Under the pieces are notes generated by a model. That model was not told the origin of the DNA. It did no database searches and saw only the letters and a program-made list of their open reading frames with translations. A program made the position numbers and the translations under genes. From Crocinitomicaceae bacterium (GTDB lineage Bacteria; Bacteroidota; Bacteroidia; Flavobacteriales_D; Crocinitomicaceae), in assembly GCA_024639405.1 (NCBI GenBank), contig JAHEIL010000045.1, positions 62,001 to 126,000 of the forward strand: a DNA stretch of 64,000 nt, read 5' to 3'. Of the stretch, positions 45,285 through 54,885 are shown in pieces; positions within the stretch are counted from its first letter, which is position 1; every line of letters begins with the position of its first letter.

Positions 45285-46415
45285 ATGCACTTTGATCTTT
45301 TAACGACAGATTCTAAAACAAAAGCTCGCGCTGGCGTTCTTCATACAGCTCACGGAGCCATCGAAACACCAATTTTTATGCCTGTAGGTACTGCAGGAAC
45401 AGTGAAAGGTGTACATCAACAAGAATTAAAAGACGATGTTGAAGCACAAATTATCCTTGGAAATACGTATCATTTATACCTTCGTCCAGGTTTAGAGGTT
45501 ATTGAAGCTGCAGGTGGATTACATGAATTCATTAATTGGGATCGTCCAATTTTAACAGATTCAGGCGGTTACCAAGTTTATTCTCTTTCGGGATGCAATA
45601 AAATCACAGAGAAAGGAGTGAAATTTCAGTCGCACATTGATGGAAGCTATCATTTTTTCACACCAGAAAACGCCATAGATATTCAACGCACAATTGGAGC
45701 AGACATCATAATGGCTTTTGATGAATGTACACCTTATCCATGCGATTACAAATATGCGAAACGCTCGATGCACATGACACACCGTTGGTTGACACGTTGC
45801 ATGGATCAAATGAAGAGTACAGAACCAAAATACGACTTTGAACAAGCATTGTTCCCAATCGTACAAGGTAGTGTTTACAAAGATTTAAGAAAAGAATCTG
45901 CTGAAACAATCGCTTCACATGATGCAATTGGAAATGCTATTGGAGGTTTATCTGTTGGTGAACCTGACCATGAATTGTACGAAATGACAGATTTAGTTTG
46001 CTCCATTTTACCGCAAGAAAAACCTCGATATTTAATGGGTGTTGGAACTCCTGTAAATTTGTTAGAATGCATTGCTATGGGTGTAGATATGTTTGATTGT
46101 GTGATGCCTAGTAGAAATGCTCGACATGGAATGTTGTTCACATCAGAAGGTATCATCAATATTAAAAATCAAAAGTGGAAATTAGATTTTTCACCGCTTG
46201 ATGAGAATGGAACTGCATCTGTTGATAAAATTTATTCAAAAGCTTATTTGAGACATTTAATTACATCGAAAGAGAATTTAGGTATTCAAATTGCAACGAT
46301 ACATAATTTAGCATTTTATTTGGCTTTAGTAAAAGAAGCTAGAAAACATATTTTAGATGGTACATTTAGTTCTTGGAAAGAGAAAATGATTCCTAAACTT
46401 CAAAATAGGTTGTGA
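45285..46415 (+). CDS. tgt: tRNA-guanine transglycosylase, zinc-cysteine-less
   Basis: Exchanges guanine-34 of GUN-anticodon tRNAs for the queuine precursor. A 376-residue protein with catalytic Asp281 (FDCVMPSRNARHG) and Asp102 (TDSGGYQV) and the substrate loop GGLSVGEP, all intact. The zinc site is altered: where E. coli has Cys302, Cys304 and Cys307, this protein has Gly319, Ala321 and Asp324, while the fourth ligand (His333 equivalent, His350 in TIHNL) remains. The ATG at 45285 (MHFDLLTTD) is chosen over a GTG at 45261 that lies inside the -7 element. First gene of a likely tgt-LptF/G-DUF481 unit. Confidence 0.95.
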   Translation: MHFDLLTTDSKTKARAGVLHTAHGAIETPIFMPVGTAGTVKGVHQQELKDDVEAQIILGNTYHLYLRPGLEVIEAAGGLHEFINWDRPILTDSGGYQVYSLSGCNKITEKGVKFQSHIDGSYHFFTPENAIDIQRTIGADIIMAFDECTPYPCDYKYAKRSMHMTHRWLTRCMDQMKSTEPKYDFEQALFPIVQGSVYKDLRKESAETIASHDAIGNAIGGLSVGEPDHELYEMTDLVCSILPQEKPRYLMGVGTPVNLLECIAMGVDMFDCVMPSRNARHGMLFTSEGIINIKNQKWKLDFSPLDENGTASVDKIYSKAYLRHLITSKENLGIQIATIHNLAFYLALVKEARKHILDGTFSSWKEKMIPKLQNRL

Positions 46416-46418
46416 TCT

Positions 46419-47498
46419 ATGTTGAAAATTTTAGATCGATACATCATTAGAAAGTTTTTAACCACTTTCTTTTTTATGCTTGGCATCATCATGTTGCTGG
46501 CAATGGTTTTTGATTTATCTGCTCGGTTAAGTGAATTCATTGCTAATAAAGCGCCTTTTTCAGCAATCATTTTAGATTACTACTTAAATTTTGTGCTGTA
46601 TTTTGGGAATATGTTTTCATCGATGATCATTTTTGTTTCCGTTATTTGGTTTACCGCTAAACTTGCTCAGGATACAGAGATCATTCCAATGTGGAATAGC
46701 GGAAAACCTTTTCATCGTTTTTTAAGACCTTATTTTATCGCGGCTACACTATTAATGCTGATTTCATTGATAATGAATCATTTTGTATTACCCAATGCAA
46801 ATAATACACGTATTAATTTTGAAGAAAAATATTACCGTGAATCTATTTCTATCAACGATTATCATGCAGAATACCCAGGACACCAAGTTGTTTACTTTTC
46901 AAATTTTTATGCAGAAAACCAGCAAATTAATGATTTCGTTCTCGAACAATGGGATGAAAAAAAAGAGCATGTTGTAGATTTTATAAAAGCTAGAACTGCT
47001 AAAAATATTAGTGGGACAAATAAATGGATTTTAACTGATTATTACGAAAGATTTGAAGGTTCGCCCAACGACAAATTAATTCATGGTTCTAAAAAAGATA
47101 CCGTTTTCAACTTTAGAATTGAAGAAATGGCTCAACGGGACAATGTTGCTGAATCGATGAATTATAACGAACTTAAACGTTTTATAGAACGCGAACGCTT
47201 AAAAGGATCTAGCAATGTTCCGATGTATGAAATTGAATTGTACCAACGCACCTCTTATCCATTTGCAGCTTATATTCTAACTTTAATTGGCGTTTCAGTT
47301 TCTTCAAGAAAAAAACGAGGTGGTGTTGGAGTAAATATTGCTTTGGGATTAGGCATCATCTTCATTTATATCTTTGCAATGAAAGTAACAACAGTCGCTG
47401 CATTAAAAATTGGATTCCCTGCATCCATTGCTGTTTGGGTTCCAAATATGATTTTTGGTTGTATTGCTTATATTCTTTATCGTTTTGCTCAGAAATAA
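46419..47498 (+). CDS. LptF/LptG family permease (LPS export)
   Basis: A 359-residue inner-membrane protein of the YjgP/YjgQ family, which with LptB and LptC extracts LPS from the inner membrane. The sequence has three N-terminal helices (about 12-35, 55-80, 100-120), a periplasmic beta domain (about 125-270) and three C-terminal helices (about 280-355). MLKILDRYIIRKFLTTFFF is the usual start. It begins 3 bases after tgt, and the next gene starts inside its 3' end. F or G identity cannot be assigned by eye. Confidence 0.92.
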   Translation: MLKILDRYIIRKFLTTFFFMLGIIMLLAMVFDLSARLSEFIANKAPFSAIILDYYLNFVLYFGNMFSSMIIFVSVIWFTAKLAQDTEIIPMWNSGKPFHRFLRPYFIAATLLMLISLIMNHFVLPNANNTRINFEEKYYRESISINDYHAEYPGHQVVYFSNFYAENQQINDFVLEQWDEKKEHVVDFIKARTAKNISGTNKWILTDYYERFEGSPNDKLIHGSKKDTVFNFRIEEMAQRDNVAESMNYNELKRFIERERLKGSSNVPMYEIELYQRTSYPFAAYILTLIGVSVSSRKKRGGVGVNIALGLGIIFIYIFAMKVTTVAALKIGFPASIAVWVPNMIFGCIAYILYRFAQK

Positions 47499-48276
47499 TT
47501 TCCTTAAAATAACTATCACCTTTGTTTTTTTAGTATTGTTTTTAACAAGCTATAGTCAAATCGTTAACATTGAAAACAGAAGGATTTACGACGACACAGC
47601 TGGATGGAGCGGTGCCTTTGATGCAGGATTTTCATTGACTCAAAATAAGTTTACTTTAGTCAATGCTTCATTTCGACCGAGAGTACAATACAAAACAACC
47701 AACCATTATTACTTATTTTTAACCGATTGGAATTATGCCAAAGGGAACAATCAAGTTTTTTCCAATGGCGGGATGATTCACTTTCGTTATGCTTATCGAT
47801 TAGGCTTGAAAAAATCAACTAAAAAAAGTCCTTGGAAATGGGAGAATTTTACACAAATTCAATACAATCAATTATTAGACCAACGCATACGAACACTAGT
47901 TGGAACAGGGCTACGATTAAAAGTTATCGATAAAAAAGGATACCGTGTTTTTGCAGGAACATCTACTTTTTTTGAATACGAAGAAATATCATCTTCTAAC
48001 CTAATTAATAGAGATTACCGATGGAGTAATTATTTATCTTGGTATATTAATCCTAAACCAAACTTATCATTTACTGCAGTAAACTATTTCCAACCATTGT
48101 GGCAAGACTTTAAAGATTTTAGGTATATGGGGCAATATACCCTCTATTTTTCTGTAATAAAACGCTTGGATTTTCGTTTTGAGATCAATACAATCTACGA
48201 TTCTAATCCTCCAGAAAATATAAACAACTGGATAATGAGTTCCAATTTTGGAGTCCGTGTAAAATTAGGTGAATAA
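47485..48276 (+). CDS. DUF481-like outer-membrane beta-barrel protein
   Basis: A 263-residue protein with a signal peptide (ending TSYSQ) and a beta-strand-rich body with alternating aromatic residues, such as LLDQRIRTLVGTGLRLKVID and YRVFAGTSTFFEYEE, matching my memory of DUF481. No ATG is available near the start: the best fit is TTG at 47485, giving LRNNFLKITITFVFLVLFL and a 14-base overlap with the LptF/G gene, so translation is probably coupled. A longer frame from a TTG at 47455 would overlap more. The function of the family is unclear; the LPS-export neighbour suggests envelope work. Confidence 0.75.
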   Translation: MLRNNFLKITITFVFLVLFLTSYSQIVNIENRRIYDDTAGWSGAFDAGFSLTQNKFTLVNASFRPRVQYKTTNHYYLFLTDWNYAKGNNQVFSNGGMIHFRYAYRLGLKKSTKKSPWKWENFTQIQYNQLLDQRIRTLVGTGLRLKVIDKKGYRVFAGTSTFFEYEEISSSNLINRDYRWSNYLSWYINPKPNLSFTAVNYFQPLWQDFKDFRYMGQYTLYFSVIKRLDFRFEINTIYDSNPPENINNWIMSSNFGVRVKLGE

Positions 48277-48346
48277 ACCACGAAGAAGTGTTGATAATTC
48301 TATGAAATCATCCTTTTTTTCAATCATTTAGAATTAAATTTATTAC

Positions 48347-48354
48347 TATTTTTG
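48347..48354 (+). promoter_or_regulatory. Possible -7 element of purL
   Basis: TATTTTTG fits TAnnTTTG, 17 bases before the purL ATG. No TTG lies at the right distance upstream. Confidence 0.35.
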
Positions 48355-48371
48355 TAACTCATTAATTATCT

Positions 48372-50609
48372 ATGGAAAGCACATTACAACAAGAAGCAAC
48401 ACTAGAACAGGCGGTCGATTTAGGATTACGTCCTGAAGAATTTGAAACCATTAAAGGTATATTAGGCAGAACGCCCAACTTCACAGAAACTGCAGTATAT
48501 TCAGTTATGTGGTCTGAACATTGTTCGTATAAAAATTCAATTCTTTGGTTGAAAAAACTACCAAAAGAAGGGCCTCACATGTTAGTAAAAGCGGGTGAAG
48601 AAAACGCTGGATTAGTTGACATTGGAGGCGGATTAGGTTGTGTATTCAAAATCGAATCACACAATCACCCAAGCGCTTTAGAGCCTTACCAAGGTGCTGC
48701 AACAGGTGTTGGAGGAATCAACCGCGATATTTTCACGATGGGTGCTCGACCAATTGCACAATTGAATTCATTGCGTTTTGGCAACATCGAAAACGACCGT
48801 ACAAAATGGTTGGTAAAAGGTGTTACTAAAGGAATTGGAGATTATGGAAATGCTTTTGGTATTCCAATCGTTGGAGGCGAAGTATTTTTTGATGATTCTT
48901 ACAATACCAATCCATTAGTAAACGCGTTTTCTGCTGGAATTATCGATTCTAAAAAAATGATATCAGCGAAAGCTACTGGACCAGGAAATCCTGTTTTCAT
49001 CGTAGGTTCTGCTACTGGAAAAGACGGAATAGCGGGTGCTGCTTTTGCTTCAAAAGATATTACGGAAGATTCTGCTAATGACTTGCCATCTGTACAAGTT
49101 GGTGACCCATTTATGGAAAAACTATTGTTGGAAGCAACAATGGAATTGGCGGAAACAGACTGTATTCGTGGAATGCAAGATATGGGTGCCGCTGGAATCA
49201 CTTGCTCTACAAATGAAATGAGTGCCGCTGGAAATGTTGGGATGGATATTCATTTAGATCGTGTTCCAACGCGTCAAGACAACATGTTGCCTTACGAAAT
49301 TTTACTTTCTGAATCACAAGAGCGAATGTTGGTAGTCGTTGAAAAAGGAAAGGAAAGTGTGGTAAAACGCATTTTTGACAAATGGGATTTACACGCTGAA
49401 GAAATAGGTGTTGTTACTGCTTCTGATCGTGTTCGTTACTTTATGAATGGTGAATTAGTGGGGGACGTTCCTTGTCAATCTCTTGTGTTAGGCGGTGGCG
49501 CTCCACAATACGAACGCGAATACAAAGAGCCAGCTTATTACCAAGAATATAAAAAATTCAATATTGACTCTATTACGCAACCTTCTGACTTAAAAGAAGT
49601 TGCTTATAAAATGATTCAATTGCCAAATATTGCTTCAAAACGTTGGGTTTACGAACAATATGACTCAATGGTTGGAACGAAAACTATGACAACCAATCGC
49701 CCATCCGATGCTGGAATTGTAAATATCAAAAATACGAACAAAGCACTAGCTATGACCGTTGATTGTAATTCACGCTACGTTAACGCAGATCCGGAAGTAG
49801 GAACCATGATTGCTGTTTCTGAAGCAGCTCGTAACATCGTTTGTTCGGGTGGAGTACCAAGTGCAATTACAAACTGTTTGAACTTTGGAAACCCATACAA
49901 TCCAGAATCATACTGGCAATTTGTTGGTGCTATCAAAGGTATGTCTGCTGCATGTTTGAAGTTTGAAACACCAGTAACAGGTGGAAATGTTTCTTTCTAC
50001 AATCAAACCGTGAAAAATGGAGTTGAAGTTCCTGTATTCCCTACTCCAACTATTGGAATGATTGGAATTCTTGAAGATAAATCAACTGTTATGTCATTGG
50101 ATTTCAAACAAAAAGGAGATTTAATTTTCATCATTGGTGATTCTTATAACGATATATCTTCATCTGAATATTTGGCTACTTATCACGGTGTAAAAGAATC
50201 GCCAGCACCCTATTTTGATCTTGAAAAAGAATATGCGATGCAACACATGGTGAAAGGATTGATTCAACACAAACTTGTCAATGCAGTTCATGATGTTGCA
50301 GATGGTGGTTTATTTATTACTTTAGCAGAAATGTCAATGCCTGGAAATCTTGGTTTTGACATCGTTACTGATTCTGAAATTAGAGAAGATGCTTTCTTAT
50401 TTGGTGAAGGTCAAGGCCGTGTGGTTGTTGCCGTAAGCGAAGAACAAGAAGAAGAATTCATTGAATTTATGATGGATTCAGGTGTAAACTTCACGTTACT
50501 TGGACATGTTACAAAAGGAAAAGTAATGGTTGACGATGAACACTACGGATTCATTCAAGAAATCAAAGACTTATACGACAATGCATTGGGTAAATTAATT
50601 GAAAATTAA
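48372..50609 (+). CDS. purL: Phosphoribosylformylglycinamidine synthase subunit PurL (small type)
   Basis: Fourth step of purine synthesis: formylglycinamide ribotide to formylglycinamidine ribotide, using ammonia from PurQ. The 745-residue protein is the short, PurS/PurQ-dependent form. Motifs include [11 protein letters not shown] near residue 45, [37 protein letters not shown] and [12 protein letters not shown], and the second half repeats the fold ([16 protein letters not shown]). Neither purQ nor purS is in the window. It is followed by a DUF4290 gene after 34 bases. Confidence 0.98.
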   Translation: MESTLQQEATLEQAVDLGLRPEEFETIKGILGRTPNFTETAVYSVMWSEHCSYKNSILWLKKLPKEGPHMLVKAGEENAGLVDIGGGLGCVFKIESHNHPSALEPYQGAATGVGGINRDIFTMGARPIAQLNSLRFGNIENDRTKWLVKGVTKGIGDYGNAFGIPIVGGEVFFDDSYNTNPLVNAFSAGIIDSKKMISAKATGPGNPVFIVGSATGKDGIAGAAFASKDITEDSANDLPSVQVGDPFMEKLLLEATMELAETDCIRGMQDMGAAGITCSTNEMSAAGNVGMDIHLDRVPTRQDNMLPYEILLSESQERMLVVVEKGKESVVKRIFDKWDLHAEEIGVVTASDRVRYFMNGELVGDVPCQSLVLGGGAPQYEREYKEPAYYQEYKKFNIDSITQPSDLKEVAYKMIQLPNIASKRWVYEQYDSMVGTKTMTTNRPSDAGIVNIKNTNKALAMTVDCNSRYVNADPEVGTMIAVSEAARNIVCSGGVPSAITNCLNFGNPYNPESYWQFVGAIKGMSAACLKFETPVTGGNVSFYNQTVKNGVEVPVFPTPTIGMIGILEDKSTVMSLDFKQKGDLIFIIGDSYNDISSSEYLATYHGVKESPAPYFDLEKEYAMQHMVKGLIQHKLVNAVHDVADGGLFITLAEMSMPGNLGFDIVTDSEIREDAFLFGEGQGRVVVAVSEEQEEEFIEFMMDSGVNFTLLGHVTKGKVMVDDEHYGFIQEIKDLYDNALGKLIEN

Positions 50610-50643
50610 TTCCAACAAAAAACTCAAATCCATCGACAAAAAC

Positions 50644-51282
50644 ATGGAATACAATACGACAAGAGGAAAACTAATTTTACCTGAATACGGTAGAAACGTT
50701 CAAAACATGATTGCTCATGCAATGGAGATTACCGATCGCACAGAACGGAATCGTGCTGCTCAAGCAATTATTGAAGTAATGGGCCAATTAAATCCTCATT
50801 TAAGAGATGTCGATGATTTTCGTCACAAACTTTGGACGCATTTATTTGTAATGTCTGATTTTAAATTAGATGTAGATTCACCGTATGAAATTCCTAAGCC
50901 TGAAGTTTTAAATGAAAAGCCATCAATTATGGCTTACCCAAAAAACAAAATTCGCTACGGACATTACGGAAGTTATACACAACGAATTTTAGAGGATTCG
51001 AAATCAATTACTGATGAAAAAGAACGAACGTATTTGAAAAATACGATGGCTAATTTCATGAAAGTTCAGTTTTTAGCTCATAACAACGATGCAGTTGAAA
51101 ACAATGTAATTGCGGATCAATTGAAAGAACTTTCAAAAGGAGAGTTGATTCTAGAAAACCCAGATGAATTAGTAAATACAAATACATTGCTTCGTTCTAT
51201 GGGATTAGGTTCAAATCAAAAAAGAACCAACAACAAGACCAACTACAAACAGAAACAAAAAAAGAAATTTAAAAAACAATAA
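50644..51282 (+). CDS. DUF4290 domain protein
   Basis: A 212-residue protein matching my memory of DUF4290, a Bacteroidota-conserved family of unknown function. It opens MEYNTTRGKLILPEYGRN and includes IEVMGQLNPHLRDVDDFRHKLWTHLF. No signal peptide or membrane helix; the last ~30 residues are a Lys/Asn/Gln-rich basic tail, which could bind nucleic acid. The frame opens at a TTG (50599) inside purL, but the ATG at 50644 fits better. One base separates its stop from the murA start, so the two are probably translated from one message. Confidence 0.9.
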   Translation: MEYNTTRGKLILPEYGRNVQNMIAHAMEITDRTERNRAAQAIIEVMGQLNPHLRDVDDFRHKLWTHLFVMSDFKLDVDSPYEIPKPEVLNEKPSIMAYPKNKIRYGHYGSYTQRILEDSKSITDEKERTYLKNTMANFMKVQFLAHNNDAVENNVIADQLKELSKGELILENPDELVNTNTLLRSMGLGSNQKRTNNKTNYKQKQKKKFKKQ

Positions 51283-51283
51283 T

Positions 51284-52591
51284 ATGGCTTCTTTTGAAAT
51301 TTATGGTGGAAAACCATTAAAAGGAGAATTGATTCCTCAAGGTGCAAAAAATGAAGCATTACAAGTTTTATGCGCTCCACTTTTAACCGCTGAAAAAGTT
51401 ACAATATCTAATATCCCAGACATTGTTGATGTAAATAAATTAATTAATTTATTGCAAACAATGGGCGTTAAAATTGAAAAGGTTGAAAAAGGAACCTACA
51501 TTTTTCAAGCAAAAGAAATCGATTTAGCATACTTAGAAACAGAAGATTTTAAAACAAGAGCAGCAGCATTACGTGGATCAATTATGATTGTTGGTCCTTT
51601 ATTGGCTAGATTTGGCAAAGGATTTATTCCAAAACCTGGTGGTGACAAAATTGGTAGACGAAGACTGGATACTCATTTTGAAGGATTTACAATGTTAGGT
51701 GCTAAATTTAATTACGATGCTGGAGAACATTTCTATTCTATTGAAACAACTGGTTTGAAAGGTACTTATATTCACCTAGATGAAGCTTCTGTAACTGGAA
51801 CAGCTAATATTGTAATGGCTGCGGTAATGGCTGAAGGAAAAACAACAATTTACAATGCTGCATGCGAACCTTATTTGCAGCAATTGTGTAAAATGTTGAA
51901 TTCAATGGGTGCAAACATTACAGGAATTGGTTCAAACATGTTGCACATAGAAGGTGTTAAAACCTTGAATGGTTGTTACCACAGAATCCTTCCAGACATG
52001 ATTGAAATTGGTTCGTTCATTGGTTTGGCTGCCATGACAAAATCTGAAGTTACCATTAAAGATGTAAGTTGGGATAATTTAGGAATCATTCCAACCATTT
52101 TCAGAAGACTTGGAATCAAATTGGAACGCAGAGGAGATGATATTTACATTCCTGCTCAAGAGCATTATGAAATCGATACATTTATCGATGGTTCAATTTT
52201 AACAATTGCAGATGCACCATGGCCAGGATTTACACCTGATTTATTATCGATCATATTAGTTGTTGCAACGCAAGCTAAAGGTTCTGTATTGATTCACCAA
52301 AAAATGTTTGAGTCACGTTTATTCTTCGTTGATAAATTAATCGACATGGGCGCGCAAATCATCTTGTGTGATCCACACAGAGCAACAGTTATTGGCTTGA
52401 ATCAAGAACATTCATTGAAAGGAATTTCGATGACTTCACCAGATATTCGAGCAGGTGTTTCGTTATTAATTGCTGCACTTTCTGCGAAAGGAAAAAGTAC
52501 AATTCACAACATTGAACAAATTGACCGAGGATATCAAGATATTGAAATGCGCTTGAATAATATTGGTGCAGATATCCGTCGTGTTGGATAA
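51284..52591 (+). CDS. murA: UDP-N-acetylglucosamine 1-carboxyvinyltransferase MurA, Cys-to-Asp form
   Basis: First committed step of peptidoglycan synthesis: transfers enolpyruvate from PEP to UDP-GlcNAc. The 435-residue protein keeps Lys22-Asn23 (AKNEAL), the catalytic-loop arginine (R126, equivalent to E. coli R120) and the later Asp in WPGFTPDLL (D305 equivalent). The residue matching E. coli Cys115, target of fosfomycin, is Asp121 in PGGDKIGRRRLD. Known: Cys-to-Asp variants in Mycobacterium and Chlamydia MurA are active and resist fosfomycin. Inferred: this enzyme is intrinsically fosfomycin-insensitive. Translated with DUF4290 and a TlpA-like gene. Confidence 0.98.
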   Translation: MASFEIYGGKPLKGELIPQGAKNEALQVLCAPLLTAEKVTISNIPDIVDVNKLINLLQTMGVKIEKVEKGTYIFQAKEIDLAYLETEDFKTRAAALRGSIMIVGPLLARFGKGFIPKPGGDKIGRRRLDTHFEGFTMLGAKFNYDAGEHFYSIETTGLKGTYIHLDEASVTGTANIVMAAVMAEGKTTIYNAACEPYLQQLCKMLNSMGANITGIGSNMLHIEGVKTLNGCYHRILPDMIEIGSFIGLAAMTKSEVTIKDVSWDNLGIIPTIFRRLGIKLERRGDDIYIPAQEHYEIDTFIDGSILTIADAPWPGFTPDLLSIILVVATQAKGSVLIHQKMFESRLFFVDKLIDMGAQIILCDPHRATVIGLNQEHSLKGISMTSPDIRAGVSLLIAALSAKGKSTIHNIEQIDRGYQDIEMRLNNIGADIRRVG

Positions 52592-52595
52592 ACAA

Positions 52596-53129
52596 ATGAT
52601 TATGAAAAAACTAAAACTTATTGTATTCATTGCATTCATAGGAACTGCTTTAGCATTTGAATACAATCAATCTTTACCGACTACAGTTGAACAAGCTACA
52701 GCAACAAAAGCACCTGAAATTGAATTGATTTCTCCAAAAGGAAAGAAAATCAAATTATCAAGATTAAAAGGTAAAATGGTGTTGATTGATTTTTGGGCAT
52801 CTTGGTGTGGACCTTGCAGACGTGAAAATCCTAATGTAGTTGAAGCATACAATAAATACAAAAATCTAAAGTTTAAAAATGCCAAAGGATTTGAAGTATT
52901 CAGCGTTTCTATAGACCGAAATGAAGAAGCATGGAAAAAAGCCATTGAAGACGATCATTTAATTTGGCCAAATCATGGTTGGGACAATCAAAACATCGTA
53001 TCAAGAGCCTACCAAGTAAATTCTATTCCTTCTGGATTTTTGATTGACGGCGCAGGAAATATCGTAGCAAAAGGAAATGAGTTGAGAGGTTTAGGTCTTC
53101 ATTTAACTTTAGACAAATACTTAAAGTAA
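52596..53129 (+). CDS. TlpA-like thioredoxin-fold protein
   Basis: A 177-residue exported thiol-disulfide protein. A signal peptide (ends ALAF; no lipobox) precedes a thioredoxin domain with WASWCGPC (CGPC at 71-74) and the cis-proline segment VNSIPSGFLID. Alternative in-frame ATG at 52602. Known: TlpA/ResA-like proteins reduce or shuttle disulfides in the periplasm. It starts 4 bases after murA and ends before a strong bidirectional terminator, so it closes the purL-DUF4290-murA-TlpA run. Its redox partner is unknown. Confidence 0.92.
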   Translation: MIMKKLKLIVFIAFIGTALAFEYNQSLPTTVEQATATKAPEIELISPKGKKIKLSRLKGKMVLIDFWASWCGPCRRENPNVVEAYNKYKNLKFKNAKGFEVFSVSIDRNEEAWKKAIEDDHLIWPNHGWDNQNIVSRAYQVNSIPSGFLIDGAGNIVAKGNELRGLGLHLTLDKYLK

Positions 53130-53137
53130 TTTATTAA

Positions 53138-53177
53138 GCATAAAAAAAGCTCACTAAATAGTGAGCTTTTTTTATGC
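53138..53177. terminator. Bidirectional terminator between the TlpA-like gene and tig
   Basis: A 19-bp perfect inverted repeat (53138-53156 with 53159-53177) around AGCTCACTA, with an A7 run on one side and a T7 run on the other. Serves both convergent genes. Confidence 0.9.
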
Positions 53178-53188
53178 CTTTAATTTTA

Positions 53189-54541
53189 TTATTTTGAAGC
53201 TAATTCAATGAACGCATCGTATGAAATTTCTTTCTCATTTAATTTCACGGTTTCTTTGAAGTAGTTCGTTAATTTTTGTTCAGCTAACATGTCAAATATA
53301 CGAGTAGACTCTTCTCTGTTTTGTAATACTTGCATTGCTGATTCAGTCAACTCTTTATCTTCTGGAGCTGGAATACCATATTGCGCATAATTACTTACCA
53401 ATAAGCCTTTTGTGAATTCAATCACTTCGTTGTTGTCCAAACGAATGTTATTAGTTTTGAAAATGTTTCCTTGAATTAATTGCCATTTTAAACTTTTTGC
53501 ATACCCATCGTATTCACTTTCGATTTGTTCAGCTGTAATTGGTTTCTCATTTGATAAACGAATCCATCTTTTCAAGAACGCATCCGGTAATGCCATTTTA
53601 GTTTTATCAACTAAATCTGTATAAACATTTCTAGTAAACAAACGATCTGAATCTTGTGCAAACATTTTCTCTAAATCTGTTGCAATACGATCACGTAATT
53701 CTTTTTCAGTTGAAATCGCACCAGGACCAAATAATTTGTCAAATAAATCTTGGTTTACATCTGACAATTCCATTTGTTTGATTTCTGTAATCGTCATTTG
53801 GAATTTCTTAGACAAATTCGCCAATTCTTCTTCTTTAACCCCTAACATTGCAGCCGTGTCTTTTTCTCCACGCGAAACTTTAGCAGGATCAACAATCACT
53901 TTATCGCCTTTACCTTTTCCGATTAATTCTTTTTTCAATTTCTTGTCTTCAACAAATTCCATTGAAATCGTAGAAGAATTCATAATTCCACCCGCTTTGA
54001 TAGAATCATCCTCATTTAACTCAACAAATTGTGCCAAAATCATGTCTCCATCACTTACTTGATCAACAGAAATTAATTTACCGTATCTACGACGTAAATC
54101 ATCCACTTGTTTATCCAACAACGCTGCATCAATTTTCACTTTCGTGTAATCGTATTTACTTTTTGCAGACAATGGAACTTCAAAATTAGGAGAAAGACCC
54201 AATTCAAAATCAAACACAAACGAATCAGGATTTTCAAAATTCCCTACAACATCAACACCTTCATGAGGAATTGGGTTACCAAGAATTTCAATTTTATTTT
54301 CTTCGATAAATTTATACAAAGCATCATTCACCACTTTGTTTAATTCATCTGCTAAAACTGTTCTCCCAAATTGTTTTTGAATCAAACTCATTGGAACATG
54401 ACCTGGTCTAAAACCTGGAATCTTAGCTGTTTTTCTATGTTTCTCTAAAGTTGATTTAACTTTACCTTGATAATCCGCTGGTGCAATTTCTACTTTTAAA
54501 ACTGCATTTAACGCATCAACATCTTGACGAATAACGTTCAT
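53189..54541 (-). CDS. tig: Trigger factor
   Basis: Ribosome-associated chaperone and peptidyl-prolyl isomerase. The 450-residue protein has the ribosome-binding domain with the GFRPGHVP loop, a central PPIase-like region, and a helical C-terminal domain (about 250-450). The length is normal; the PPIase region (about 150-240) looks divergent from FKBP, with few of its catalytic aromatic residues recognisable, so isomerase activity is uncertain. The gene is between a bidirectional terminator and the tRNA-Leu terminator and stands alone. Confidence 0.96.
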   Translation of the reverse strand: MNVIRQDVDALNAVLKVEIAPADYQGKVKSTLEKHRKTAKIPGFRPGHVPMSLIQKQFGRTVLADELNKVVNDALYKFIEENKIEILGNPIPHEGVDVVGNFENPDSFVFDFELGLSPNFEVPLSAKSKYDYTKVKIDAALLDKQVDDLRRRYGKLISVDQVSDGDMILAQFVELNEDDSIKAGGIMNSSTISMEFVEDKKLKKELIGKGKGDKVIVDPAKVSRGEKDTAAMLGVKEEELANLSKKFQMTITEIKQMELSDVNQDLFDKLFGPGAISTEKELRDRIATDLEKMFAQDSDRLFTRNVYTDLVDKTKMALPDAFLKRWIRLSNEKPITAEQIESEYDGYAKSLKWQLIQGNIFKTNNIRLDNNEVIEFTKGLLVSNYAQYGIPAPEDKELTESAMQVLQNREESTRIFDMLAEQKLTNYFKETVKLNEKEISYDAFIELASK

Positions 54542-54570
54542 TTTATTTCTTTTTTTAAACGACTAAAAAC

Positions 54571-54597
54571 AAAAAAGGCCTCGCTGAAAACGAGACC
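54571..54597 (-). terminator. Terminator of tRNA-Leu
   Basis: On the minus strand, GGTCTCG pairs with CGAGGCC (one G-T wobble) and is followed by TTTTTT (54576-54571), 9 bases past the tRNA's 3' end. It keeps tRNA transcription from entering tig. Confidence 0.8.
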
Positions 54598-54605
54598 AGT
54601 TATAG

Positions 54606-54687
54606 TGCGGATGGAGGGACTCGAACCCGCACACCTCTCGGCACTAGATCCTAAGTCTAGCGTGTCTACCAATTTCACCACATCCGC
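54606..54687 (-). tRNA. tRNA-Leu (anticodon UAG)
   Basis: An 82-base tRNA. The acceptor stem GCGGATG pairs with CATCCGC, followed by discriminator A. The anticodon stem CTAGA/TCTAG holds TAG, so it reads CUA and other CUN leucine codons. It has the long variable arm of a class II tRNA, and the T loop GTTCGAGTC is intact. The CCA end is not encoded. Confidence 0.96.
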
Positions 54688-54700
54688 AAATTATTTCATT

Positions 54701-54754
54701 CTAAGAATTTCGCTTAATTCTTAGCCAAAACCTAGATTTTGGAGTGCAAAGATA
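54701..54754 (-). promoter_or_regulatory. 5' leader of tRNA-Leu: -7 element and 9-bp hairpin
   Basis: On the minus strand TATCTTTG (54754-54747) fits a -7 element about 60 bases before the tRNA. Between them is a perfect 9-bp hairpin (54701-54709 with 54716-54724, CTAAGAATT arms). No -33 TTG at proper spacing. Confidence 0.45.
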
Positions 54755-54861
54755 TTTATTAATTTGTAACTATGAAATTCTTTTGAATTAAAATCTTCTT
54801 TTTTATTCAATTTTGTGGAAAAGTCTTTTTTATTGGATGCTTTTTTGAGAACATTTCAATC

Positions 54862-54869
54862 TATATTTG
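54862..54869 (+). promoter_or_regulatory. Possible -7 element of the flavin reductase gene
   Basis: TATATTTG fits TAnnTTTG and ends 16 bases before the ATG at 54886. The nearest TTG gives a poor spacer. Confidence 0.4.
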
Positions 54870-54885
54870 TAAAAAATTCAGCGTA

